The position numbers were made by a program, and so were the translations under genes. Of a stretch of 64,000 nucleotides of DNA, positions 10,808 to 21,999 are shown in pieces (within the stretch, counting starts at the first letter, position 1; the number at the start of each line of letters is the position of its first letter). Location: positions 21,101,934 to 21,165,933 of the forward strand of contig OX621252.1 in assembly GCA_951640165.1 (NCBI GenBank), in the 5' to 3' direction. This stretch comes from Pseudoips prasinana (Eukaryota > Arthropoda > Insecta > Lepidoptera > Nolidae). The notes under the pieces are model-generated. The model searched no databases. It was not told the DNA's origin and worked only from the letters and a program-made list of their open reading frames with translations.

Positions 10808-10930
10808 ATCTATAATATGTATGTATTTATAAATATATAAGTATGTTTATTAGTTGTATAGTTACCATAGTACAGGCTTTGCCTGGTTTGCCATCAGATG
10901 GCAAAGTGTTAGTTGTCCCAAGATATTTAT
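10808..10930 (+). mobile_element. SINE family S4, 5'-truncated
   Basis: TATCTATAATATGTATGTAT, then TACAGGCTTTGCCTGGTTTG and CAGATGGCAAAGTGTTAGTT; the tRNA head is missing. Confidence 0.7.
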
Positions 10931-10990
10931 TTATATAACATCAACAAGACCGTTAATCAATCAATCTATCAACTCAACATTTATTATTCA

Positions 10991-11300
10991 CTAGCTGTGC
11001 TCCGTGGTTTTACCCGCGTTAAATTTTATAAATTATCATAGCTCCTCCCCCATAGGTTGTCACCTATGGGTGATAATATGTAACCTATATGTTGACCCAA
11101 CCTCTTAGTAATATTCATGCAACATTTGAAGTAAATCCATGCAGTACTTTATGAGTTTAGCCCGGACATACATACAGACACACAGACAAAAATTCTAAAA
11201 ACTATATTTTTGGCTTCTATATCGATTACAGATCACACCCCAAGTATCCTTTAAAAAAATATTCAATGTACAGTTTTGAAGATTTTATTATATGTATAGA
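10991..11300 (-). mobile_element. Complete short Helitron, 310 bp
   Basis: The minus strand starts TCTATACATATAATAAAATC and ends in a CGCGGGTAAAACCACGG hairpin then CTAG. Flanks are A and T. It is the same family as 45118-45416 and 1521-1820. Confidence 0.85.
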
Positions 11301-11392
11301 TTAACATGTAGGAATAGTTTACTATGTTCTGGCTGATAAGACATGTCATGTCAAAAATCCATCTTTTTTATAATTTACACTGAACTTCTTAA

Positions 11393-11490
11393 TAGTACAG
11401 ACGCCCCCCAATCTGACCAATCTTTCCAATGAAAGTGAACTTTATGCTTTTGTGATAAAATTGAAAATCTATAAAAGAAATTTCGTAACA
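11393..11490. mobile_element. Degraded M2 MITE
   Basis: Starts GTACAGACGCC, then has the M2 core words AAAGTGAACTTTATGCTTTT and AAATCTATAAAAGAAATTTC, but lacks the right terminus. Confidence 0.7.
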
Positions 11491-11499
11491 TTTCGAAAC

Positions 11500-12290
11500 G
11501 ACTAGTCGAAGCTCTACGTAACCAAAAATCTGGTTTATACTTAAGTGAAAGAATAAGCATTACAATTCAATGCCAATGCAAACAAGACCAGGCTTTAAGT
11601 GTCCTGAAAAGCACATGCGTAACAACGCCCCTTTCTGGACTCCCGGCGGGTACTAGGTGTTTCTTCTTGCCAGAAAAAATATTTACAATTTTGGCCTGAG
11701 CCGGGTTTTAATCCCATGAGACTTCATGGGTGAACAGTATCGTAAGACTAACAAAACAACAGTTAGATACTTAGGTATAATCATTAGGAAAACGCGAAAA
11801 CAAAAGACTGACAATGATTAATTAAGCTGGTTTTAGTCTTTGTAACGACACCGTGTCGTGGCGCAAGGCTGCCTTATGGGGAGTGCCCTTAGCCATCTGT
11901 TACTTTATCTAATGACAGATAGCTTTTTGCATTCTACGAGCGTGAATCAGTGAGTTAGAAGTTGGAATGTCGGCTCAGAAAAAATGGTAGGTACGTGAAA
12001 TAGAAAAGCTTATTCATTGCTGCTTGCTTATCTGAGTCCAACTATGTGTAATGCTCTTAAAAGGCTGAAAACACGCAATTGTTTTATAGCACATTAGCCT
12101 TGCTATAAACTTAGAGTGAACAGAATTTATGTAATACAACAAGATTTTGTTAATCATGAAGTAATATTATATCGTCATCATCATATCAACTTAGACGTCT
12201 TCAATTCCAGCTCAACTAATTTTAGAAATACTGTATTAAGATTATTGAGTAATAAATAATACTGTACCAATATTATAGATTATATATATA
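11500..12290. other. No recognised feature; TA microsatellite at the end
   Basis: Unassigned AT-rich DNA. A TA dinucleotide run at about 12280-12298 abuts the MITE that follows. Confidence 0.5.
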
Positions 12291-12296
12291 TATATA

Positions 12297-12662
12297 TACA
12301 TCTACTTAAAACAAAAATGTTTTAATCAATACTATAATATAATTTAAATGTAGCGATTATAAAGGTACCACAACATGCACTATGACATTGGTGAGTAACA
12401 CTGATAAAAAAAAACAAGGATCCTCATATTGTAGACACTTAAATTAATACTTAAGTAAGTAATTTAAGTGTCTACAAAATGTGCATGTGCTTAATAAAAA
12501 TTAATACTTAAGTAAGTAATTTAAGTGTCTACAATATGAGGATCCTTTTTTTTTATCAGTGTTACTCACCAATGTCATAGTGCATGAAATGGTACCTTTA
12601 GAAGCTGTACATTTAAATTATATTATTGTATTGTGTAAAAATTTTTGATTTAAGTAGATGTA
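12297..12662. mobile_element. 366-bp palindromic MITE
   Basis: Ends TACATCTACTTAAA ... TTTAAGTAGATGTA are inverted, and pairing continues inward through the ATGACATTGGTGAGTAAC and AAGGATCCTCATATTGTAG blocks. The centre holds two related AAGTAAGTAATTTAAGTGTC segments that themselves fold. TA at both ends may be a target duplication. It lies in a TA-repeat tract and has no coding capacity. Confidence 0.85.
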
Positions 12663-12702
12663 ACCGCTACTGGATGTCCTTAAATAAATAAAATAAAATA
12701 AA

Positions 12703-12852
12703 TAAATATCAGCCGACAGACGCTCACTGCTTAACAACGCCTCCCCTAAAGATCTTCACGATTGCTGGTCTTGCGCTATCCGCATCCAGCGGCTTCCAGC
12801 GACCCTCACAATATCATCGGTCCATCTTGTAGGGAGGTTCGGGGTCGCCACT
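12703..12852 (-). mobile_element. RTE-like LINE 3' end
   Basis: TATCAGCCGACAGACGCTCA, CTTGCGCTATCCGCATCCAG and CATCGGTCCATCTTGTAGG are the reverse complement of the 41-kb LINE 3' part. It is 5'-truncated at about 12850. Confidence 0.85.
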
Positions 12853-13384
12853 AATTATATATTAAAACAATATTAATTGAGTTTTCATTTTTGTGATTAT
12901 TTTGTTTTAATTATTTTTATTAGTGACTTTGTGGTTTTTTTGTAGAGCGTTAGTAGTAGAATCATGTTTTGAAATTCTTTGAACTATAACCAAATTTGGC
13001 GTATGTTTTTTGACAAGACAAATTATTGGCTGTTCACTTGCAGAAAAGCAACAATTCGGAAGTCTCGACAATAAATAAAATAGCTAAGCTCATCTCTTTG
13101 GGCTGTATTTCTGGGACAAATATTATCGCTAAAAGACTCACAGCAACATAGCTTGGGTAATGAACTGTAGATACATTAACAGGAAGATATTTCACCTCTA
13201 TTCCTTTTCTAGGCATTTAAAGACTCAGTTTTTAAATTACAAATCATTCACTAGTAATTAGAAGATAGTTTTTTGTGGTCTCATATCTTATTAATAAGTA
13301 AAACTAAAAAAATATATTCTATTACTTTTCGGTTCATCAGACAACATCAACATCAGTTTGACACCTCATTAATTTGCTGTCTCT

Positions 13385-14540
13385 TAAAAAGTACTTCAGT
13401 AACAAGGTTAACTTAAGTAGCTATGTTGTGTCACCATCCATCGTCACATCGCTCTTTCTCTTTCTAGCATGTTCCACATATTAAGAGCATTAGAATGTCA
13501 CCTATCGTTACTCTCCTGTCCGTTATAAAGCGGTGCAGTAACAAAGAGGTAAATTTAAGTATCTATGTTATGTTACCATCTATCCTCACATAGCTATCAT
13601 CATTCTCGTTCTAGCTTATTCCACATATTAAGAGCGTTAGAATGTCACCTATCGTTACTCTCCTGTCTGTTATAATGTGCTGCAGTAACAAGAAGGTAAA
13701 CTTAAGTGTTTATGTTGTGTCACCATCCACCCTCACATTGTTCTATCTCTTTCTAGCACGTTCCACATATTAAGAGCATTAGAATGTCACCTATCGTTAC
13801 TTTTCTGTCCGTTATAAAGCGCTGCAGTAACAAAAATGTTATCCTAAGTATCTTATTGTGTCACTAACCATTCTCATATTGCCCTTTCTCTTTCTTGCAT
13901 AGCATATTACTTAAAAGCATTAGAAAGAAGGTAAATTTAAGTATCTATGTTATATCATCATCCATCCTCACATTGCTCATTCTGTTTCTAGCTTATTCCA
14001 CATATTAAGAGCGTTATAATATCACCTATCGTAACTCTCCTGTCCGTTATAAAGCTTTGCAGTAACAAGGAGGTAAACTCAAGTGTCTATGTTGTGTCAC
14101 ATTCCATCCTCACATCGCTCTTTCTCTTTATAGCGTGTTCCACATATTAAGAGCATTTTAGAATGTCACCTATCGTTACTCTTCTGTCCGTTATTAAGAG
14201 CTGCAGTAATAAGAAGGTTAACTTAAGTGGCTATGTTGTGTCACCATTCATCCTCATATTGGCCTTTTTTTTTCTTGCATATCCCAGATATAGAGCGTTA
14301 TAGTGTCACCATCCATACTTACATTGCCCTTACTGCTACATACTAGTACTAGTATTAGGAGTATCAGAATGTCACCTATCGTTACTGTCCGTTATATAGT
14401 GCTGTATTGAAGACAAGGTTAACTTAAATGTCTGTGATGAAACACTATCCATCCTCCTATAGTCTTTTCTCTATCTTACTTATAGAACATATTAAGAGTA
14501 TCAGAATGTCACCTCTAACTAGTCTGCTGTCCCATATGAA
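13385..14540 (+). repeat. Tandem array, unit about 142 bp, about 8 units
   Basis: The phrase CACATATTAAGAGCRTTAGA followed by ATGTCACCTATCGTTACTCT recurs near 13480, 13628, 13769, 14003, 14145 and in weaker form near 14290, 14355 and 14490. Another conserved phrase is CAGTAACAAGRAGGTAAACT. Spacing is 141-147 bp except for one shortened unit (about 92 bp) after 13917. Units at the right end are the most diverged. This is satellite- or minisatellite-like DNA; an ORF across its right end is chance. Confidence 0.9.
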
Positions 14541-14544
14541 GTGT

Positions 14545-16840
14545 TTTCGGCACAAAAGGGATGATCGATATTTAAATTTAGACAGTGTGTATATTTTGTA
14601 TATGTTAAGTACACTTATGACGGACATGGCAGCAATAGGGTTCCTATTTTTAATACGAAATAATTATACGAAATCGTTCACAACTCACTTAATAATAATG
14701 CGCCTCCATTATACACTGATCCAATTTATAGGGCGATTGCCGATTAACTAAAGTTAATCCCTTTTACCTATGTTAATAGGAGGATGATTCTGTGTGTGAC
14801 ATAACCTTTAACGTTGCAAGTAATGACGTAACAAGTTAACAACAAAGTTCAAGTCATCACAAGTTAGAGGTGCTTTCGATATACAATAAATTCTTTCACA
14901 GAGAGTAAATTGGGAAACAGTTTCTATTAACTAATCGTCTTTCCTATATTCTAGTGTGACAAGTGGTTGGTATTGTAACTGAGTTTTTCAGAGTTGGCTT
15001 CTAACAAGGTTAACAACTGTTGTCTAATGACTGTAACTAGGATCGAACTTCTGAACTATTTTCTCTCCAAAGCGCGGGCATACGTTTAAATTAAACTACT
15101 ACGACCATCTATAACGAGTTAAAATTACTAGTTCTAAACCATTCCGGATTGTAATCATACTTATTTAAAAAAAGCAACTCCAACTAGTAGTAATCGTATT
15201 TAGATAACAAATTGACAACATTTCATCGGTTTGGGAGTTACGCAACCACAGCAATAGACACATAAACATAAGACTTTAAACGTATAACACTGGCTGCTTT
15301 ATGCCAAGGGTTAAACAATGATTAACTCACGTCGGCGGGACAATGTGCAACTGCCTAACATTCTGCCATACATATAGGTATGTGAATGTTAGGCAGCGGG
15401 TTTTTATTCTTAGTTTTCATTCTGCAGATTCCTTATGCATGTGGCTACACTCTAGTTTATAAGTAGTTGCGTAAAGTTCAGAATTGACATTATGACAGGG
15501 GCTATTACTAACTTACGATTATGTAATGGTTGCCAAGTTATTTTCGGCGTGTTTGTTTTAGAATGGCGGACGACAGTCCATTCCGTTTTACAAAAATAAT
15601 ATGTTTTTTACAAAGTAGTATCTTGTAAAAAGAAACATTATCTATTCAGTGATGAATAGTAATCACATTTTTTCAATTAGTGTTAGTAATAGAACGACAA
15701 TTCAAAATGTTAATGTCAAAACGCCACTTCTTGTTAAGGAGCTTGTGGAAAGCGCCATTTCTTCACAAGCAACCTGTAGGCGTTGGGCATTAAGTGGGTA
15801 GTTTTTGTAGTTAACCTGCCTGTCGGCAGGTTCAGACAGTTAGGTTTAGCACAGTTCTTTTTTTTCACAAGATAACGCCCACACTAGGTCATCTAATCCC
15901 TGTATCGCAGGAACTGTGGCCGCAGAGAAACTGTAGAGGAGCAACAAGCAACGGCTGGGCATAGCCGCGACGTGTTGTTACGATGTATATTTGGTCCTCA
16001 CTCACACCTGTTTATCCGCAGATAGGTTCGCTATAAGTACAAAAAATAATAACCTGTAAAAATTCGTATTAATTGAACTGGTTTCTTAGCAAAATGAATC
16101 ATTGTAGTTTGCTGAATTAAGTGCGTTATATCGCTGTACTATAGACTCGCAGCTATAATTGTCACTGTACTGCACTCTTTGTTTAGCGCTTACGAATAAT
16201 AAAACACCTTTCAGAACCTTTTAGAACACTTCTTCTAAAACAGCACGTGACATATACCTACACGACCTACTGCATGTATGAATTCTAACATGTCATGTCA
16301 TCTAATAATATCCTCGCTATGTTTTGTTTCTATCCAACATGTTAGCGACTACACAGGTCGTGCAGACACCTGATTATTCTAACATGACGTTACGGTTAGC
16401 TTAGGCGGCTTTCGATGCTTCACCAGACAACCTAACCCGTCTCAGAGGGGCTCAAAGTTCAAAGGCTTAAGAGGGCTAGTGAAGATGCATAATAGCGTTG
16501 GTATTTTTGAACTGTTTTATACAACTATCGCTCTACGTTAAACTTCGCTAAGTCGCGAGCGGCTCGTCCTAATAAGATAAGATGGGGAGAGGGGGGGGAT
16601 TACATTAGTACAATTGCAAACTAAGGGTCATGGAGGGCGATCGTGGTCACGTTCCAACTCATACTTTCGGCTGTAGAGTGCGCTGTATCGGACTGTGCAG
16701 TAAAAACCTTGACTTGTCCTAAGTAAGTTGTGATTTCGTTACCCGAATCATCTAAAGACCTTCATAGGAGCTGTCATTGTATACACGCACTAATTTAATT
16801 TAGTATATTACAACACGCAAATATAAATAACAATGTCAAC
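14545..16840. other. Mostly unassigned, with small SINE scraps
   Basis: A possible relic of the 5S-derived SINE lies near 14985-15045 (AACTGTTGTCTAATGACTGT resembles 34274-34300). A short hairpin sits at 15351-15396 and an S1 SINE tail (minus strand) at about 15850-15935. Nothing coding is recognised. Confidence 0.4.
15351..15396. repeat. Short hairpin with 13-bp perfect outer stem
   Basis: CTGCCTAACATTC pairs with GAATGTTAGGCAG 20 bp further on, and the inner CATAC/GTATG also pairs. Too small for most MITEs; whether it is transcribed is unknown. Confidence 0.55.
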
Positions 16841-16844
16841 AGAG

Positions 16845-17160
16845 ATTAGCCATCTGCGCGGGACATAATAATATGATAGTCGACAAGTGTGTGCGCAAAC
16901 ACCGGAGAACTTTCTATTCCATCACTTTCATGATCCTATGTGATGCCTAGCCACATGACCGGAAAGAGGTCAGTTACAGGACCGACGCCTTTACGTGCTC
17001 TCCGTGGCACGGGGGTATAATACCGCCAACTCCTAGACTTCGGGAGCTCAGAAATTTTTCTTTTCACAGAAAAGTCCCAAAATCTCTTTTGGTGCGACCC
17101 GGGATTTTAACCCAGGATCTCGTTCTCTGCGGGTGAACACACTACCGCTAGACAAACGCA
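16845..17160 (-). mobile_element. tRNA-headed SINE, family S5
   Basis: Minus-strand head near 17160 (TTTGTCTAGCGGTAGTGTG), then a B box GGTTAAAATCCCGGGTC. The body carries the GTGCTCTCCG and TATAATACCGCCAA blocks on the plus strand as in the other S5 copies. Confidence 0.75.
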
Positions 17161-17499
17161 TACGCAGTCAGTGTTTCAACAGCTTTATAGCTAAGAAAAT
17201 TAAAGTTTTCGATTTGTCTATTAATATCTATAATGGTATCATCCTCCAAATACCTTATCCGGGGGCGAAAGTTAATATCATTACATCTCAATTTTATAAG
17301 TAAGATTAAATAAAACATTGAGAGACTGTCTAGTTGACAATTTCTCAACAAATAACAACTCCACAGTGATTGTTTTAGGAGTTGAATTAAGTTGAGTGCA
17401 CGCCTCATTCACAAACTGTTATTTTGTGTTAAAATTTGCATTTCATTAATTTTAATGCCTGTTGCCAAGCTGAAGCGGTAGTGAGTAAGGCACGTTGCT

Positions 17500-17678
17500 C
17501 GTAGAATCGACGACCGCTGGGGCAGAAAGGTATTTCAATGGCAACAACGAACCGGAAGACGCAGCATGATGGACCGATGATCTTGAGGGTCGCTGGGCCC
17601 TGCTGAATAAGGATAGCGCAAGACCGAAAATTGTGAAAACCTTTGAAGTATCCTTTGCCCAGCAGTAAAATGACAAGC
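17500..17678 (+). mobile_element. RTE-like LINE 3' end, damaged
   Basis: GGGGCAGAAAGG, ACGAACCGGAAGACGCAGC, GATGGACCGATGATCTTG and CCCAGCAGTAAAATGACAAG follow the LINE order but with an internal deletion of the PTRW-encoding part. The ATG tail is lost. Confidence 0.7.
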
Positions 17679-17929
17679 AAAAATTTTTAGTACATTCCCA
17701 TGCTGCCCCACAAGCATGGGAGGATACTAAAATTTGAACCCCCAAACGAATCCTCCTTAACTACCTAATGAATATAAATTGATGAGTTATAAGTTCTTTG
17801 CTATACATTTAAATAGATATCTATATAGTCTATAACCGTTAATAAATTACGTAAGCCAGATTCAAATATATACTGCCAAATTATTAACAACAAAATGATA
17901 TTTATTTTAGCATAGCCAAATAGTTATAA

Positions 17930-18112
17930 CTAGGTGTGCCCCGCAGTTTTACCTGCGTTAAACTTCATAAATTATAGCCTATGTGTTAATTCCAAAGGGT
18001 CAGCTAACTCCATACCATATTTTTTTATATCGCTCCAGCCGTTTAGACGTGAAGAAGTAACAAATATAACACACACACACTCACAAACTTTCGCCTTTAA
18101 ATATTAGTGTGA
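17930..18112 (-). mobile_element. Short Helitron, 183 bp
   Basis: The minus strand starts TCACACTAATATTTAAAGGC and ends in a CGCAGGTAAAACTGCGG hairpin, then CTAG, with A and T flanks. It is related to 10248-10416 but carries an AC microsatellite near its 5' end. Confidence 0.8.
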
Positions 18113-18114
18113 TT

Positions 18115-19090
18115 CATAAAATGTGAATCGATTATTACCTACAGATTACGCAAGGGTAAAGATATCAGACAAATACTATTACTATATGATACCGAAAGAT
18201 AACACCATAATCTCCCGTAGGATGTCTTACGAAGACAACAAGTAAACTAGATTGGTTAAGTACTTGTTTAACCAAAAAAACGCAAGTTCAAATTCAGTCA
18301 GAAATTTAACCCTTAACCAGGCTTTACTATATTTAGTTTTCCTGGTTTTTGGACCTTATTCCAAAGAGACAAGGTTTAAACTGATACGGTTTCGTATCGT
18401 ACATAGACTGTTTCAGGGTTAACTTTATTGATTTAAAAATGAATACCTATACTAATAGTCACAGTCGAGTTGAATCGCCAAGACCCGGTTAGTTGACTCA
18501 TTGTAAATGACCTCAGATATTTAATCCAACTAATACTTATGCCTAAACTGGATTTCCCATAACCGCAACTTATAGAGACCAAATAGCACGAACTCGTTAT
18601 AAAGATGTATAAACTAGAAAAGCTGGAAGGTCGCGGGTAGATGGTAACCGCAGAATCGATCAATCGGCAAAGTTACGTAGTGATCGGGTTTCAGTTTTGC
18701 TTAACTTACTATATTATACCTACAGATAGTGTTGCCAGGACTTTTAGCTCAAAACGTACGTCTTTTGAATCGTTACAATGTTCTGGTAGGAAGTTAAATT
18801 TTCCAGTTCTTCGGAAAAACTGATTATAATGTATGCATATTATCCATACATAGCAATCCATAGAATATACGCCGTTTTACTCTAGATCACTCACGTATTA
18901 TTACTTAACCACATTATTTTCTGAAAATGCCATCATACCGTTAAATAGGTAACACTTGTAAATTATTTCCTGTTTACAGCCGGGGAAGCATCTCTGAACT
19001 TTAATCGTTGCGGTTAGTGGATAATGAAATGCCAACTAAACTTTAATATCATTGCACATAGTTCTTAAAGAAAGCCGGATATCGTCTATC
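18115..19090. other. No recognised feature
   Basis: AT-rich DNA with short ORFs on both strands and no family motif. Confidence 0.5.
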
Positions 19091-19094
19091 TATA

Positions 19095-19262
19095 ACGTTG
19101 TTGTAGAGGGATTTTGCCGTAGTCACCGCGCTTGGCATACCAGTTGGCGACCGCAGATAGGTGGTAGCTAGTACACAGGTGGGGCTGTTGCCTGACTTCC
19201 TGACGTATCCCTTAGTCGCCTTTTAGGACACCCACGGGATGGTATTGGGTCGCCCTTTTATT
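19095..19262 (-). mobile_element. LINE 3' end, family H
   Basis: GCCGTAGTCACCGCGCTTGG, then AGATAGGTGGTAGCTAGTAC and TTAGTCGCCTTTTAGGACAC match 44045-44215 and, inverted, 38985-39213. The last copy ends in a GATGATGATGA tail, which suggests an RTE-like LINE distinct from the 41-kb family. Confidence 0.65.
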
Positions 19263-19275
19263 CTTTCTGGGACTC

Positions 19276-19504
19276 TACCGGCTAAGTCGCCGAACATCGA
19301 TTTCTTAAATGGCGTTCAAATGAATAAAGGTTAAAAATTACTTAATCAAGCGTTAATTCGGCTTTGATGAGCACATATGACGTCATAAATGGTCCGGAAT
19401 CGATGGTCAACGTTGAAGCTGATTTAACGATTGATTAAGTCATTTTTAACCTTTATTTATTTGAACGCCATTTAAGAAATCGATGTTCGGCGACTTAGCC
19501 GGTA
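19276..19504. mobile_element. Palindromic MITE, family M1, best-preserved copy
   Basis: Ends TACCGGCTAAGTCGCCGAAC and its inverse, then arms through GTTCAAATGAATAAAGGTT. The core is about 60 bp and holds CATATGACGTCATAAATGG. It lies inside or next to the family H LINE end. Confidence 0.85.
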
Positions 19505-19509
19505 TAGCC

Positions 19510-20420
19510 CCTGGTCCGGAAACCAGACGGCAAGGACATCTTCAGTTGTGTTTAATACAGTTTAGTTTTCGCGCGAAATACTAACGGAAATTAACGTTAG
19601 AACTTATGAGCCCAGTGCGCATGTTTGGTGGCCATATTTGAAGCAATTTTAGTACAGTTTGACAGTTTTATATTCTTATGCCGTGGTCTATTCATACAAG
19701 CAATAATAGAGTGACGTGTAATGACATTTAATTTATATGTATAAATTTAATTTATTTTAGTAGTGTAGAATTGTCAACACTTTGTCTCTTTTCATTGTTA
19801 AAATATTCATTAAGGTCTAAATAAATCAGTTATGAAAACTATTACCCACGTGATTATTTTAAACGATGCCATAGAAAGCACAACTTCTACCTAAAATTAA
19901 AAAAGTAATTAATAATAATGTTAACAGTAATATATATTTTTTTATTTTATAACACCACTACTACCACTGATATGCAATAGTGCTTTTGCAATATATTTGC
20001 GATCGGTGGCAAGTAGAGTGAAAAACAGGCAGATTTATAGGCATAAAAATGCCTTATCTAATATTAAACCACATTTTTTTAATAACTCTTGCAAAAGCGT
20101 CAAATCATATAATAATTGGTTCACAAACAGCTAAAGTTGCGTTACATATCTACATACAAAAATACCTCCTTTGAGGTCTTTTGAAAATTGATCTATAGTT
20201 TCCATCGAGGAAGAATCTTCAAAAAACAGCAATGTTACCATGATCACCTTCCCTTAGCGCAAAGATTCTCAGTACCGCATCTATCGCTCAACTTGTCAGT
20301 TAAACTTGGTAACTGTAATCTGTGCTAAGCATAAAGTTTCCTCTTCAATGTTGCTGATGTGGGTCAAACTATGTCAAACAGCTCAATTTTGATGCTATGT
20401 CACCATGGGTTACTTACTAC
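19510..20420. other. No recognised feature
   Basis: Unassigned AT-rich DNA. The phrase GCGCGAAATACT near 19570 recurs near 23645, so part of this may be an unclassified dispersed repeat. Confidence 0.4.
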
Positions 20421-20424
20421 GTTG

Positions 20425-20560
20425 TTAGTGAGCCTGCTTTGTTATCTAAAGGTTGCGGATTCGATCCTCGCAGAAGAAAAATAATTGTGTTCATTAATAT
20501 GTCTATTTGTCTTGGTCTGGATATTTTCTGATTGTATGTATACATTACTAAAAAAGTAAA
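20425..20560 (+). mobile_element. tRNA-like SINE head, unclassified
   Basis: AGGTTGCGGATTCGATCCTC is a good B box, and the sequence then reads ATAATTGTGTTCATTAATAT and TTGGTCTGGATATTTTCTG like the SINE bodies here. Confidence 0.5.
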
Positions 20561-20579
20561 TAATTATTTTTAAGTAAAT

Positions 20580-20706
20580 AAACGGTTGCCTGGAAGAGGT
20601 CGCACTTAGCGATAAGGCCGCCATTTGTACAATCTTAACATGCTCAAAGTTCTTTTTATGTATTATTTTTTGGTGTACAATAAAGAGTTACTTACTTACT
20701 TACTTT
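20580..20706 (+). mobile_element. LINE 3' UTR, CR1-type tail
   Basis: ACGGTTGCCTGGAAGAGGTC, then AGCGATAAGGCCGCC, then GGTGTACAATAAAGAG and a TTAC tandem tail. In lepidopteran genomes this wording is typical of CR1-group LINE 3' ends; that link is from memory of the family, not tested. Confidence 0.6.
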
Positions 20707-21334
20707 AATCTGTTGTCAAGTATACATAGTAGAAGGTTTGCTTAGTTTGAATTCGATGGCGCTGTGTGATACATGTTTCATATTTATCTATTTATTGAAT
20801 CATTTGAGTTTGTCAAATCAACCACAGTAACTAGAGGCGAACAATCTATTTATCGGTAGATGTTTTTTCCAAATACTCGTGTACTATCCAACAAACAACA
20901 TACGTCAGCTCACAACCCAGCACTAGCTCAATCGAATAGCTCTTTAACTACGATTAAAGTTTTCAATAAGATTCCTAAAAAAAGAGAACTGCTCATGGCG
21001 CACTGCTCCATTATGTCAGCCGAATAAAATCCACTGGTGAACAAAGGCCACCCGAAAAGATTTCCAATGGAGTACAAACGTTCAAAGTCCAAAAAAAAAA
21101 CTTGTGTGTACTTATGTACACGCGTTAGAAGTTATACTTCTTAATATACAACTTGAACATAGTTATCAATTTTCATACCACCTAGAACTAACGTCATGCT
21201 GTTATTTTTACGATGCGCGCGCATCGTAAAAATTCACTCTCATGCATTTTCATACCACCTAGAACTAACTTCATGCTGTTAAATTTTTTAGTGTCGGTGT
21301 GCGCGCGCATCTGTATAACTTCAACAATGGAGTT

Positions 21335-21510
21335 GTGTGCATCATTTGGAGGGATATACTATAATCGCCACGCTTGGCAGACGGGCTGGGGATCGCAGTA
21401 TGATGGTCATAGTACTCAGAAGAACGCTGCTCGATAACGAACGCTCTGGTATATATTCCCTCCGGACTTCTAAGCCCCACACGGGATGATATTCTATGTA
21501 GTCAGCCACA
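21335..21510 (-). mobile_element. Repeat family G (LINE-like 3' end), partial
   Basis: GATCGCAGTATGATGGTCAT, ACGCTGCTC and TATATTCCCTCCGGACTTCT match 63248-63500, 33985-34205, 47462-47640 and 58498-58690. The better copies start with an ATCATCATC run on the plus strand, which suggests a LINE 3' end on the minus strand. Confidence 0.6.
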
Positions 21511-21614
21511 TAGCATGTATTATTGTTCAGTCATTTTAAATATACAGTAGGTAGCCTTTTACAGCTAGATGTTGACATCAACTTGAACCCTGTTGTTGTT
21601 ATTCGCCTTATTTT

Positions 21615-21780
21615 TTAGGGTTCCGTAGCCAAATGGCAAAAAACGGAACCCTTATAGATTCGTCATGTCTGTCTGTCTGTCCGTCCGTAAGTCAGCCATT
21701 TTTTTCCGAAACTATAAGAGCTGTACTGTTGAAACTTGGTAGATGTATTCTGTGAACCGCATTAAGATTTTTAAAAATAA
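21615..21780 (+). repeat. Dispersed repeat beginning AGGGTTCCGTAGCC
   Basis: AGGGTTCCGTAGCCAAATGG pairs with the AACGGAACCCTT that follows to form a terminal hairpin. It is followed by a CTGTCTGTCTGT run and CCGAAACTATAAGAGCTGTA. I recognise this wording as a common lepidopteran repeat, but its class is not clear. Confidence 0.5.
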
Positions 21781-21782
21781 TA

Positions 21783-21985
21783 ATAATTTTGGGGGTGCAG
21801 CCAATGCGATGCTAGCCTGTAAGAAAGGAATAGGTTCGCTTCTTCAAGGTTGCTATGTTATACTGGATCGGAAATACTTCCACAGTTAATTGATTCCACA
21901 GAGTGGTAGTGCGCGGCAAAATGTTCCTAGTGAAACGCACGGTGGAAGATGAACATTCCTTGTATTAGTAGTTTTTAACAAGGAA
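21783..21985 (-). pseudogene. LINE reverse transcriptase ORF, C-terminal end
   Basis: The minus strand translates from about 21961 to a stop at 21812-21814 as RFTRNILPRTTTLWNQL, TVEVFPIQYNIATLKKR and TYSFLTG. The LP-T--LWN-L---VFP--YN---LKKR pattern is the familiar C-terminal tail of jockey/CR1-type LINE reverse-transcriptase ORFs. Only about 50 codons survive. The 3' flank GGCTGCACCCCCAAAAT lies at 21785-21803. Confidence 0.75.
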
Positions 21986-21999
21986 GAAGTTTAGTTTCG

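Noticed and set aside
13385..14540. CRISPR-like array
   Set aside because: The whole 142-bp unit is conserved rather than short repeats with unique spacers, and the setting is eukaryotic.
14428..14751. 107-codon plus-strand ORF
   Set aside because: It starts inside the diverged edge of the satellite-like array, and the translation has no motif.
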